64,000 bases of DNA. It comes from Daphnia pulex. Its lineage: Eukaryota > Arthropoda > Branchiopoda > Diplostraca > Daphniidae. A program made the position numbers and the translations under genes. Below the pieces are notes generated by a model. It was given only the letters and a program-made list of their open reading frames with translations, did not search any database and was not told where the DNA came from. The stretch lies in the NCBI RefSeq assembly GCF_021134715.1, contig NC_060018.1, positions 7,457,501-7,521,500 of the forward strand. The letters run 5' to 3'. Below are positions 24,396-39,000 of this stretch, in pieces (position 1 is the stretch's first letter; each line of letters begins with the position of its first letter).

Positions 24396-27300
24396 TTTGC
24401 CGTATTCTATTTATTGCTGGACTATTGTCACGACTTCAGACTTTTCCATGAGAAGCTCAAGCCGATAAAGACACAGAAAAGCGACTTGGAGGATTCCTTT
24501 TGGGTGAAGTATTTCCGGGTTATCTGCAAAACTAAAAGGAATTGAATTCTATGGTCTTCTATTTCCAGCATTAAAACCGCTTTGCAGTTCTGCGCAATAT
24601 TGATCAAATTCAAATTTTAAAAATACTCTTGTAGGATTTATTTTTACAAACGGGACAAGTTATGTTGAACCACTAGAATCGCGTATTGCTGCTTGTTAAT
24701 CCAGGGTACCATAAGGATTTTGTTATTTTTTATTGAAAGGGCATATTTTGAAAACAACACCTTTTTTCTAGTTATTTCTACATCCCTATTCTTAGTTCCT
24801 TCTGTGATTTTGAAAACAACATCCTCCATCTGTGGTAAACACTAGCCTAAGCAGATGGCTTTCTACTGCCTTTTGATTTGACACTGATGACAAAACGTGC
24901 CTTATCTCGCGACAATACTTGAGTCCTGGGTGTCATCAAGCGTGTCACTAATTGAACACGAACATGCATGGGAAATGTATTTACGACCAACTTCGTGAGT
25001 CGTGACCCAACGTTGATAACGATTAATGTCACCAAAGTTTGTGTGTGAATTTTTGCCTTTCTCTTATTGATTGTATCGGCTGGGAAGCGGTGTGATACAT
25101 TACACTTGGACGGGATTTATGGGAGCACACACTGTTTGGGTTAAATAAAACTGCAAATATTTTGATTTTTGCTGGAATTTTGTCAATGAAATCGGTAGGT
25201 CTATGGGGCAGAAGGCCCTTATAGACCTTATCGCTTTGAGAGTTTATCGAGTTTATCACACTCGACTACTTCAGAGATTTATTTAGCTTACCATTTATTG
25301 AAGAACTTCTGTTCACGGTGAGAAAAACCCTGAATTTACAATATAATTAATAACAATAGAGGTTAAAGAAATAATCCTCTTCCCTTCACGTTCGTATGAC
25401 ATTAATAAAAGCATTTCCGAATAAAATAAAAATAAAAATAAAACACAACATTAAAAACAGCAAAAATAGTTTGCGTGTTTTCTCTTTCATAAGGAAATCA
25501 TGGATCAGTTTACTTACGTTTCGAGAAAGTAATACCGTAGCTTATGTAGCAAAATTTAATAATAAACAAATCACATCATACTTGACACATTTGTTATTCA
25601 ATTAAGAAAATATCACTAGATGAATTTTTTCATAACGAATACGACTTCGTAGAAAATTTAAAAAATATAAAAGTAAAAAAAATATATAGCTATAAAGTTG
25701 ACAATAAATTCTACAAAACAAAAATTTGGTTTTAAACATTTTTCTTTAGAATTTCTATTTGATTAGATGCTGTAAAATGCCTTTCGTCTTTTGCATGTAA
25801 CAAGTAACAACTTCACGGAACCACATTATTAAGGGGAAATTGTACTAGCCGCAGTCTACTACGCTACCGCAACCTACCTAATATCACAGCCCTTAATCAA
25901 ACAACCTTCAGCAAATTGCATAATTTAAATTAAGCCGAATTAAGCGAAAAAAGATTACAGAACAATTGCTACATCCTAAAGGTTTTACAAAGCTATGTTG
26001 ACTCAAAGACACACCCACACACATTACAGAGTATAGCCCCTGTTACAAATCGTAGCTTCTTATATGTCTGTATCTATTGGATTATAGATCAAAAATTCTC
26101 TTTAGTCTCAATATACATTTATGTCGACATATTTTATGTAAATACTCTCGTGACTTTTATTCTAGATCGAAGCTTTTTTTCCCCCGGTGTTGTTAATGTA
26201 ACTATACATAATCTAGCAACCACAAGCATGCGAAAACCCAATCGGCCAGCTGCCAATCATCCCCGCCGTTTTATGTGACGGTTTATTAGATGACATGGGT
26301 GATGGAGACCGAAGTATAGCCTGCCCTCCCAATATACCGTAGATATCTCGTCATCATCACCCTTGCTCTCTCTCTCTCTCAGACTGTGTTGACAGGTTTT
26401 TATTGCTTGCTTTTTGTTGCTTTTGCTTGCTTTTTGTTGGCTGGCATCGGAAGAGTAGCGCGGTAGCGCTCGGATAACCAAGCCAGCATGTCACGGCTTG
26501 TGCTGACTGTGGTGTGCGGTGTAGTGGATAGTTTGTAATTTATTACAAGGTTTATACATTAAAGATCGATACACACTTCTATATCATACAGGCTGAGAAT
26601 GGTGAATTGTTTGCAGGACAGCTGTATATATCTCTTAACAATGAACTCCGAGTTCATCATTTTATTGTGCACGTCGTATAATGCTGTGTTGAATATGCAA
26701 ATATTTAGTCACGCCTGATATGATATAATAGCTACCGATATGAGTAGAATTTAAAAAAAAAAAGTATAAGATAAAACTCATACATCATCTGATGGCTGCT
26801 GGATATTCTACCTAAGTGAACAAGATTAAACATATCCACATTGTTACCATCACCGTCACTAATACCGTTATTCTTATTAATACTTCTTCTTTGTATCCTT
26901 TTTTTCTTCTCAAACCGGATTTAAAGAGGAGTCGTAAAATCAGCTACAAATATATACTTATATATAGCTATTAGTTGGGATTTGTGCAACATTTTTCCCA
27001 ACTTTTTCTACCTAGAAAGACCACAGCAATTAATCAAACATTACCATCGCCTTTTCCCTATCGGCCTATCCCATTTCCCATCGCAAAAAGCTTCGCGGAT
27101 AAAAACGGGAATGAAATTTCGGACAAAATATTTGTTCACACCAATGCCAATAAGCTACTGCGTCGCAAAAATAATCTGTACAACTTAAAGTTGAAAATTT
27201 CAGAATGCTTGCAATAAAGAAATATTCAATCCATCAGCGATCCATAATTCGTTTACTGTTCACCTACCTTGTCCATATTATATGTATTGATCGAACAAGC

Positions 27301-30065
27301 ATTAAATCGTAAAACCTCTGGGAATGCACTATCATCAGTCACATGTTCATTAAAAATAAATCCATTTTCTATATTATTACTTATGCAATTCCTTCGATTT
27401 ATTAATCACATTTAATGATTTTGTCGGCTCGAACGTTATTATTGGTTAATTTTATCATTGCTAACAGAAGCAAGGATATAGAAAAACGAATATAGTCTTC
27501 ATAACATTACGACCACGACGGCACCAAACGGTATTCAATAGATTTTCTATAATGCGTGGGTTTCTATAACCTCGCTGATATTTCACGAAAACATATATAT
27601 ATGGAAAGACATCTGGAGAAGTTGAATGATTCTGGTCGTCAGGAGAAGACAAACAAATGCAATGCCGGTAATAGAGAAGTAGCTAAGGAATGCGTTATGA
27701 AGCTACGCGGTGGTATCAAAAGAAAAGAAGGCGAGTTTATAGTATAGCATCAAAGACCAACAATGATGCGTTTTCTTGAGAGGGTGGTGGGAGAGGGTGG
27801 ATCCTTCTGTTTTTGACAGCATTGATGCGTGTTTTTTATTCTTAGCTCTTAAACTGTTGCAACGTAAAATCTTGATATCCATAATCTGACTTTTACTTTT
27901 TCTTTTTACAGAAATAATAAGAAAGATGATCTACATATACGTATATAAGCATATAGTTGTACTAAAGGCCTATACTGTATAGCCACATGCATCCATAAAT
28001 ATGGCATAACATAGCCTACCCTGGCTGGCACATGATAAAAAAAAGCACTTTTCAGTTTGCTTGGCCCTTGAAACAATACAGGAACACACAGAAAAAAAAG
28101 TGGAGGGAGTAGAAAAATTGTGGCCTTTGTTTTTTTATTATTGTCGACCGACCAAAAAACTAAAAGTGTCGTCTTTTAGAAATATGTGCCACGGGTATCA
28201 TATTTTTGGAAGCGATGTGCATACCACGATTCATTTAAAAATAAAAACCCTATTTTTTTTCTTTATGAAATTGTATCTTGAAATATGAAATATTTCATGT
28301 TACCAGTGAAAGTGAATAAATGTGGTCGATCCTGATCAGAATTTGCAATAAATAAACAATTTGACAAAAAGTTTTAGCAACAACAAAACACGAGTAGTTC
28401 TATTAGCTTTTTAAAACAGGGCAGACGATTCAGATTGCGTCAGTATGTTTCTTAGTTATAGGGCAAACGGTAAAAAAATACTTCATAAAGATTTAAAACA
28501 AACTATAATAGACTAGTAAACGCATCCCATGAAAAAGCGCGAAAATGCTGCTGCCAAATCTTCTTTTTATGTTTCATCATTATTTCGCAAATAAATTCCT
28601 TGCCAAAAATATTCAATCAAATATGTCGTAAATTTTCTAGATTTGTTCTGGCGATGCTGATATTTAAAAAAAAATGTAATGAACCACAATGTCACAAAAT
28701 CTAATGGCGTAATGAGTCCAAGGTGCTATTTATTTTATTATTTCTTTGGTTGTCGGGTTTGTCGTCTAACGCGCCTTGTCGGCTCCAATGAGCACGGGCT
28801 ACACGAGAAACTGAAAAACAGACTTTTCCGCCGGTCTCTTTTAAAGAATTTGACGGGTAGTATACTTCTGAGACTCGCTGTGTAGTAGCATTACGCCCCT
28901 GTAGTAAAGAGAGGTGAGTAGGGGAGGAATCGAGACTTCGAATGTCAGTAGAGCTCTGACTCTTGTATAGGCGACTAGCCATCGATATAGCTTGATATTA
29001 TAGCTCAGCACCGCTGCTGGTTCTTCCTTGGTCAAGTTATTCCCATTCGAAATATGAACACGATCGTAGTTGCGCCATAGATCGACATTATTTAGACTGC
29101 GTGTCGAAAAGAAGGATTAAAGTGCATAATCATCGACGTACGCAATATAATTATTTAATTTTTGATTTCAACGACTGAATGTCAACGCTCAAGTGATTCT
29201 CTATAGGTAAAAAATAACAAAAAACCAAAAAAACGTTAACATCTGGTGACCGCACCTGACGTGAACCTGCAACAAGGTACGGACGTCCATCCTTAAGTGA
29301 TTGGCAACATAATTTGTGAATAACACACAGTACAGGGTATGTATACTAACTATATACACATAGACGTCTACATAGTGTTTGTGCATCTTGATCTATTGAA
29401 AATCCCTTTTTTTTCTGTTGCCTGTTATTCGAGTCAAACCAGAATGGGAAAAGTAACGTACAGCACAAGTTGTTAAAACTGCTTGGCGAATCTCTAGATA
29501 TCGTCTATTTCTTTCTTTCTTTCCTTTTTTTTTTACCAGGCAGCCAAGCAGTCAGATAGAGCATTCAAAAGATCTCTTTTTAAAAGCTAGTTCAAAGTCT
29601 CCGGCTAGCCTAATCCAATCTGCCTGATTTGATTGGAAGTCGAATCCAAAGCCTTAGGCAAAGAGAGCGGAATATCAATGGACCATTATTCCTCGTCTTG
29701 TCCCCACAGTGATATCCGACCATGAGTACATGGGTATAGATAGCGCAGTAACCGTAGGCCCATTTTCATGAAGAGCACAGGAAGAAGAAAAAAAATCATA
29801 CGACAATCACTCAAACAATATTCAGTTTCAGTTAAATCACTTTGTGCTGTTCGGTAATATTTTAGACGGGAATTTTGAAAAAAAAAGTCAAAAGTAGCTG
29901 TAAAGTTGGTATGAGATTTCCTCTGAAAACAAGTCGAGCGGGCATGGTTGTTTGTCTTGGATATGCTCTAAAGTATACGCGTGAATCGGCTTTTACAACT
30001 TTGTATTTCCGTTTGAATAGTTCCGCACACACGTTTTTTTCCTCCGGTTGTCCCAGCAATCTGTG
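24396..30065. other. Gene-poor intergenic region
   Basis: In 5.7 kb I recognise no coding exon, RNA gene or transposon with confidence. Short homopurine/pyrimidine tracts and AT-rich stretches occur. The part next to 30065 should contain the promoter of the beaten-path-like gene. Short minus-strand frames (24847-25035, 26257-26481) have no family signature. Confidence 0.4.
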
Positions 30066-33000
30066 ATGCTGCTGTCGAAGCGATCGGCGATGGAAGTCTT
30101 CCCGTTTCTTCTACTCTTCTTGACAACATCATTAACAGGTAAATATATCATAGAAAATATGCCTAAATTTCCATGAAAACGCTTAGAGGTTTAAATGTTG
30201 AATCTTCTGTTAACTATACTCTATCGTAATAATGATATTAGAAGACAGCTATAGCTAGCCTAGCTCATAATAGCCGTGACCATTTCTCGAGTAGGGGATC
30301 GCGCATAAAACGTGCAAGGTTGGCACACCAACGCATTGGCGTGCAGTGCAGCAGTTGTGGGTCAGTTATGCAGCAGCTGTCCTTTCTCGTACTTGTCTAT
30401 TATATTTTCTATGTAGTGCGCGTATATGGAAAATGAGATGTTTCCCACACACTAATGGACTTCATGTTTGACTATTTGAGTGGCATGTAAAATTAATAGT
30501 AGCTTGACAATTCAACGAAAGCAGCTAGCACCCGGTAGCACCCCCAAAAGTCGAAAAGAGTATAGCGCGATGAGAGAAAAAATAAATATTAAGTTGCATG
30601 ACGTTAACTACAGCAGCAGACTTAGAGCCCAAGGCAAAAAAGCCTTGAAATTTGTTCGACATTTTGCGCTATTGAATTTTTTATTCGCGTATACCGATAT
30701 CGATATGTGAAATGCCATTGGAATATTTTGAAATCCATATGGCAGTCTCAGTCAGTCGATATAATATGTGATACAACATTTGGCAAATGTCTGATGCGGA
30801 CCTTTTAAGAAAAAACTTGACGTGATGTTGAAATTGAAAGTAAAAGTGAAAAATTGATGGGGATGTTAATGATTTGTTTTGTTGGTGTGGCTTATTGCAT
30901 GCAGGATAATTCCTTCGGAAACTTTCACTAACCTATTTTGCCATATGCCGCCTCTTTATTTGGAATGATTGATGCTGTTTAAACTAACCCGTCTTAATCA
31001 GGTCTTAATAATGTTGCACTGCTCATGAATTCCGAGTTTGAGCTAAATATGTATGCGCTTTCCATTTTGACTTCTCTGCAGTCTACACGTATGTATAGTG
31101 CCAACTCACAACAGTGCTGATTTATTAAACTGTTGAATAGACGACTAAACCGGATTTTTCTCTTCCTACGTCGTGTAGCGTATATTTCGTTCCGGAAGAG
31201 TGCCCAGGAAAAGATGCGTCATTCCAGCTCCATCCTTGAAATAGTTGTCTATTATTATTTTATGTCGCAATTGTTTTTCCTTTCTTGAAGGACATTTGCT
31301 TTGAAAAAAAACTGTCGAGAAATCAAATTCTAGACAAAATTAATTAAGAATATTATTTAGGCATTAATTATTTTACGAATAAGGGATTTCTGGAAAATGA
31401 ATAGGATGTGACAATATTTTCCCACGTATTTTTAATTGGTATTTTATAAATAAAATAACTGGTACTCCCGGGTAATACTAATCCTGATTATATCCGTAGG
31501 TATTTTATATGCAGCAGGTATTTTATAACTGCTTAAATGTTTCATGTTAAAAAATAATTGGGTGCTGGATATTACGTAAATTAAGAAGGGACGCACATAA
31601 ACGAAATTGAATCTCGGAAGTCGGAATCTTCTCATTGATAACGCAGGTAGTCTATACACGCAGTATTACGTTTCATCTAAATTTGCGTGTTCGCGAACTT
31701 CTCCTTCCCGTTTCAGATGTCAAGAATAAACGTGCATAAGCATATTTACAGCATATTTGTGTATAAGGGGGGTTCCGGTACAGATGCTATCGCCGGCCCC
31801 TGCGGGAAAAGGGTGTTTCGATTTTCGTCCGGTCGCGATACAATTTCAAAGTGTCGATAAACTATCTTAGTTACACCTAAGCCCATTTTCGTTACATGAA
31901 ATAAATTCCGTACAAAATTCCATTTTGATAAATATCAGTTAGTAAGATCCAACCAAAATAATTTAATAATAAAATTCAACCAATTTTTTCTTTCTTTTTT
32001 CCTCTTTTAAAAAAGCTATGTGAGACGAATAAGCATATTTTAAACAAGATTTTGTTTTTTCTCAAATGCTTGGATGAGTTTTATCATAGTGACTTTTAGG
32101 GCTGAATATCCAGCTGGCGCTTTCGTCCTATTTAAGTGGGCACTTGAATAAATTTGAACTAAGACAATTTCGATGTCTGTTGTACTTTTCAAACCACGTT
32201 CATGTGTTTTTATCGTGTATTACGCGTGGATGGATGGCCTTGCCAGTATAGTCACCTATTAGCTACCAAGTTATCCAACCGCTGTCGAGATAGGCTTCTA
32301 TTACGCACGATTATTCCAACATTTTTCATCATTTAACATGAGTCTTATCATTCGCTTTGCTCTTCACTGACTCTCGTGAAAATGAGCGTCACGCATTTTG
32401 CATCCAATGTTTTCCGACCATACCAAATAGAAATCAAATTCTAATTTAAGTATTTGGGAGATCAACCACTGCGGTATAGCGTCGCACAACAACGCTTATC
32501 GCTATATTCTATGGAGTGCGTATCGGAGAGATAAGAAAGAAATCATTCAAAGCATTTGGTTTGTGTAAACGTGTGAAACACCATGTCATTTTTTTCCGTT
32601 GAGTGGACTCGTGTGCTCTATTGCTCTACACATAAACAAAACAGGACTTCAACTTTCAGTCCCTTTTTTTACCGTCTAGAAAATAAGAGGATTTTTTTTG
32701 TTTTTAAGAGGACTTGAACTCACGACTCAATATTATAACACAAACTTCATAATGGCCTTTTTTTGGTCCGGCTTTGTTCTGGAAAAAAAAGGAAGATAGA
32801 AGCTTTGAAATGTGACTTGTGTGTATCCGGCTCCGAATCAACTTTGATGGAGGAGAGAGAGAGATCGAGGGGTTGGGGGTGGGTGGGTGAGAGGTTGTCT
32901 AGATGACGAAAAGTCAAACTTTGAATAATCGCGCCAAAAGTTCGTACACAGGAGTGAGATCCGTGAAATGGCCCCTTCATCTGCTGGTCTCTCTCTCTCT

Positions 33001-36000
33001 CTTCTATCCAACACAGAAAATGGCATCGCGCGTTTTCGTCCTTTTCACCGCGGCCGTGAAGCAGAAGATGGGCGAAAGTTTGCTACCCATGCTGCTGTAC
33101 ATCTATAACCTTTTGATCAAATCAAATGATAAAAAGCGGAAATACGAGAGTGGGGGTGGTGCTGGTGGTTGGGCAGCTTGTGTATGTGTGTGTGTGTGTG
33201 TTCTTTTGTCTGCTGCTGGTCTCTTTTCGCCCCTTTTGACTCTTTAATGATCGAGTTTGACGCTCGGCCATTACTTGAGCGCTACCACCGTCGGTAACCT
33301 ATATACATAACATAGCGATAGACCGTTAAAAAGAGAGCGGGATGGTACAATACAAGAGCCGCATGATTGCTGCGCTCGGTGCTTGCAACAAGACTATACA
33401 GGCCAATTAGTGAGATGGTTTTTTACGGCGCTGGCCTTTGGAAGACATTAACGGCCGTTTCGTCAATGGATTATCATTTCAAAGTGATGATTCGCGAACA
33501 CAAAGTAGCCGACTAACATTACACAACGGCTGTGTATATGATATGGTTTATTAGGAGGGCCTAAGAAATTCGTCATTGCTTCTCGGTTTTCAGTTCATGT
33601 CAAGACCCTCCCAGATAAGCTATATGACTTCTCAATTCCCATGTGTATCTATATAGTTAAAAAGAACGAGCTTCATCTCAAGCTTGATCCGTGCCTTTTT
33701 TTTCATCCTTGGGGATGAATAAAGCAATTTGTAAAATACAAAGTGAAGTGTTTTGCCGTGTTGCATCATCTTTGCGTTCCAGTTGGCTATCCTATATCTT
33801 TATACGATTAACTAGGGCCAGAGAAACGGGAAGAGCAATTCGTTTGTAGCAAAGCTATATAGTTAATTGAGATCGGATTATAATTATTGTTTCAGACCAA
33901 ATTGATTATATTACTTTGATAGTTCAAATTGAGATTTGTCGAAAGATTCATTTATTTCTAAATTGAGATATTAATAATATCCTGTTGTTATTAGATCGAT
34001 GCGAGATTTTAAGATTCAATATTCTGATTGCATTACAATTAAAAGGATGACGGTGACGATGGCAAATGACGGTGCTTGGGTGGTTTTTGATCTGCACCAA
34101 TTAGTTCACATATACAAAATTCACTTTTAAAACACAAAACACATAGAGACCTTCAAGTTTTGCGACTGAATGCATATGAATGTCATGTGGTCATCGCGCG
34201 TCATCGCCATCATCGCCGTCATCGCCACTGTTCCGTAGATTGGCCGCTCCGTCGTGCCGGTGTGTCGTGGTCGTATCGCCACATAAAATCGAATTCCTTT
34301 ATTTGACGCACGTTGGTGACTGAGCATCAGGGCCTAATAGTGTTTCGTTTACTGAAACGGCCACGATCGTCACGGCCGATCGAAAATAAATTATTTCACA
34401 ATTCAATGCACTACTACCCAGCAAATGCGTCACCTTTCTGATTATCATTAACATATGATCAGACTGCCTTTACTAATAAGTAGTTATACTTCTATCGAAT
34501 AAAATTCTATTAATAAAAAAAAATTGCTATCGACTATCATTTGATAGCTTGGTTATTTCAATGATGCAAAGTTAACCAATCGAATTAATTTCGAACGTCT
34601 ACGTGCGTCTACGCGTTGGATTTAGTGTTTAATTTACAAAAGGATTAATAAATTCTTCTTCTTCGTGATTTTTATTTTTATTTTCCGCCTATGAATAGAG
34701 ATTGCTTCTTACATATTCGGCAATATTTCTCAGTTTTATACTGTTAATCACCTGAGTAAAAAATAATTTTTTTCGCAAAAAAGGCCTTGACATAAACAAT
34801 GTAGAAAATTGGCCAGAAAGACAGCAGCCTATGATTTCTGCGATCCACAAAAGCTTGTTGGTGAAATTCTGTGTGTGTGTTTGCGTATAACTATACATAG
34901 ATAGATGTACAAGCATTTTTTTCCGACACCGGAAATGGCGCGTCTAACTTGCTCTTGGGCGTTATTTAGAAGGGGACTTTGACTGCTGCGCGCTTCTTAA
35001 CTCGGTCGGCCAACCGTAACTCTTTGTATCATTTCTCTCCCGTCCTCTCCACCCTCTACATGGATGGCCAGCGCCGGCCATTGCGTCGAAAGGAAGAGAA
35101 AAGGAAAAGAGCACCAGCACAGAGACAAAAGGACCATACCTGAATACCCCGGCCGTGCAGAGAGAGACAATAGGAAATATAATATGTACCGAAAGATAGT
35201 ATGGTATAGAGGACTAGAGAGAGAGAGAGAGGTACAGGAGCGAGCGATGGAACGTAAAACATTACCAACATAAAAAAGCGGTTTAATTTCTCCCTTTTTC
35301 CTGTCCATTTATTTGTTCTTTGAGTTTCGTGATTATACAAAAAAATATTTTGTCTTTATAAGGAAATTTTAGATAAGGTGATTGTTTTCAAATTTCAATC
35401 ATAAAACAGAATTAATTAAATTATTTAATTAGTGCATGTTATTTGCGACTTTAAAAACAATTATATAATGTTTTGTCTAATGACGTGACAGCGTATACTG
35501 ATTACGGATCCGTGTTTACTGGGAATATCTTGGGTATAACTTAATTCAAGGCTTTTTGTTTCAAGTTTTCCACTCGTCTTCGATCACTTTAATGGTCTCT
35601 GTTGCTAACTTTCAAGAGCGTGATGTTCTTATACTCTTTTGCGATTCTCTCACGCCCGCGTTCTCTGTGCGGCCAATTTATTATATTCGCACCATCAAAA
35701 TCTATAGGGAATGGATCATTTTAAAAGTTCAGCAGAGCTAATACAGCTAGACAGCAGCTAGTTTCGTTTGCCAGTCTAAATTAAAAAGGCTTACGGAGGG
35801 AAAGGTGTTAATTGGCAGCACCGGAAGGAAAAGTATCGACTTGATTTCGACTCACGGCGATTCATCGAAGACAAGACCTTATGGAGTTGAGTCACAAGTT
35901 CATTTTCGAACTGAGAGTTGGTGTGTAATGCAGTTGGAATCGGAAAGCGCGTGCCATCGACATCAGAAGTGGAGGAGGAGAGGGCAGCAGTTATGAGCCA

Positions 36001-39000
36001 ATTAGTGACGCATGCTAACTTTGCGTATTGAACCAATTTCATCGAGCAGTGAACATCTGTGAAACGAGAGTCAAACGGTGATCAGCATATCGATCGCCAA
36101 TCAGAATCTCCCAAACTTGACTCTGCCGATTTTATAATCTGCCAAATGTCATAATCACTTCGCTTTAGGCCTCCTGATAGGGAAAATGTTGTTAGTCACA
36201 AGGCAATTAGCTGTGTACGATCATTTTCGTATTTTATTTCAATGCCAAGCAATTAACCACCGTCGCTGAATTTCAGTTATTTCCCCCCGGCCGCGCAAAG
36301 TAACAAATCATTTGAAAAACAAATGTCGACATTAGCTGTGGCAATTTATAATCAACAGCCACTAGGTGGAAGAAATGTTGCTAGCGTAGTTTATCAGGCC
36401 GTAACAACAGGACTATATAGATGGGAAAGAATTAGTTCATTGAGGGACTGCACTGTGTTCAACACCATCACGTACCGCGAGAGCGCACACGACTTATTTC
36501 TGTAGCAATTCCCAGCATGTATTTGCAACCTCCCACGTACATACAGATAACGAAAGGCATTTTCAATCACCTATTTTGTTGTTGCCATAGCCCTGCTGCT
36601 GCACAGCAAACCGTTGCGTCATTGTCGTGCCCGCCAACGCACAGCCAGACAACTGTCTGCTCCTAATAGATTGGATGTTCTGGTCAACTGAGAAAGGCTG
36701 GCGTGTCACGCCACCTCACAATCCAACTACAAACCTATGCTGGTTATACTGGTGGGCCAATCACAAACAGCATGTTAACTAGGCCGACAATACCATAAGG
36801 AGAGGTTATTTTTTAAGACCGGCCCAGGGAAGATTAGACGTCAATATATGTATGTAACAACTTGCCGTTGAAATCGGCCAGCAATTGTCCAAAGTTACGT
36901 GTTTCTGTTACATTCTACATCATCGGGCTTGCATATGTGAATTTCTAAAAGCGTTGGCATTCACCAGAGCATTTATATACCATGTTGACGCGGAATATCG
37001 TAAATGAAAAAGAATGTTCGTGAGCGCTTGCCAGACCATAAACATCGCCACAAAAGCCACCGTTCCCCCCCAATTTCTACAGAAAAAGAAATGGGCAGAT
37101 TGAAAACTATTTCATTTTAAAGCTGTATAAAAATAACCATTATTAAAATAGTCATATGATTCATCCGAGAATTTGTCGCTGGAAATTAAGTAATAGTGAC
37201 GTAATATTCTGCTAAATAGAAAAAAAATAAACTTAAAGACAATTTTAATTCTTAATGTTTTCCTATGGTTGACACAATTTTTTTGCAATAAATATTGTAC
37301 CAGTATTTATTGGTGTGTAATCTACTCTCTCCAGCGGTACGTACACCTTACCGCTTAAATAACAGTCGCCACAGATTTAAGAGTTCTAAGACTCCATGTG
37401 TGGTGCCAAGCTGATTCGACTTGTTTTAATATGCTGCGCTTTCTTGTTGACTTTTTTGGAGGCGCCAGTCACATTTGAAATTTCTCATTAGAGCGCGCAT
37501 ATAATGGGCCAAGTAGACGCTTATCTTTATCTTATTGGTTCTGGGGCTAGCCAAAAGAAAAAAAAAATAAGTATAGACGGAAACCGTTAAGTCTGGATTA
37601 TAGTTGGATTTTCAAGTAGGTATATATAGTAGGTATATATATAGCTTGGATAACTTTTTTTTTCGGAAAACTCTTGATACACCCTCGTTTGATTTCGTCG
37701 GCCGAGGCAGTTACGCAAACAGAAAATAACACAAAGGGAAATCCAAAACTCGACTCTGCTCGAACGTGTGACTCACTTACTCCTCTCTCTCTCCACCCTC
37801 TTCTGCTCGACTGCTCACTCTTTTCCCCTCTCTCTCTTAGTGTCTCGGATCATTTCCTGCCTCAGTACAGAGAACTCACCCTTATACACAAGTATATACT
37901 CTCTCATCCCTTTTCCTTCTCTTCTCCCAAGTCCTCCACCCACCCGTTCGCTGTTGCCAGCCGTCATCGTCTAGTAACTAGTGGAGCAAGCGGAGCAAGG
38001 GGCGAAGAGGATGAGGGTTTTCTGGTCGATCCGGATGGTTTAGTCCGAAGTGAATATGCACTGCATGGCGATGTGTAATCGACGGCTTCGCCTTCCATTT
38101 ATATACAATGCGCCTTGGCTACACAGAGGCAGTTGCTGTGGGCTGCTGGCCGCTATACACAATATAGATGTGAACATGTGAACCTATATATTGATAGCCC
38201 TGTACAGTGTACAGAGGATAATGGACACATGGGAGCATCGTCAATTCGAAATGAGGAGCATGACTATCGAAGGTCGCACTTCTTTTGTCATTTTTTCCCA
38301 TGGCTTTATCTATACAACTTTAGCTTCCTGGCTTCCTCCCCCAGCAGATCCACATTATTTCGATGTTGGAATATTTACTATTTTATTTTGCCATTTTATA
38401 ATTTCCCATCAGGTTCATCTCACAGTGCAGAATATTGAACAATTTGAGTAAATTATTTTTCCTTATAAACCGATGAGGCCTATGGTTTTGAGATTACAGC
38501 AAATCGTCTTATTAGGAATACTGCACAACTAAAGAAGAATCGTATAGATTATTCCGGTCGAAAGACATGTTTTAAACAGCACAGACCACTTCCCTAGGGG
38601 AGGATCACAACCAGTGCAGGGGTTGGACAAATGGAAGGGGGGAGAGAGAGTTTTAGTCAGAGATGGTTGAGTCATGGTATAATAGGAAATAAAATTAATG
38701 GTTTGTAATATCTATATTATTTTCTTCTATCGCTATACAATATTAAATGAATTAAAAATAATATTTAATTAACTGCGATTTTCAACTAACCTGCGAGAAA
38801 AAAAAATTTGATCCATTGGAACGGGATTCCTGTAGATCGACGCGGTGAAATTTAATTCGGCAACCATAAAACAATGTCGGAGAGAAAGTGCCATTGAAGA
38901 AGTCACACTTTCTTCCGTTCTCGCGCTGTTTACTATGAGCGCACTAAAATGCTGTAGGAATTTATAATAGCAGAGGACACTGCTGCGTATAATTTATCGT

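Noticed and set aside
24847-25035. Minus-strand frame with GSRLTKLVV and KGSRKPSA
   Set aside because: It looks mildly protein-like, but no family, splice context or start could be supported.
33170-33205. GT-rich microsatellite as a regulatory element
   Set aside because: Short simple repeat; common in such introns and no evidence for function.
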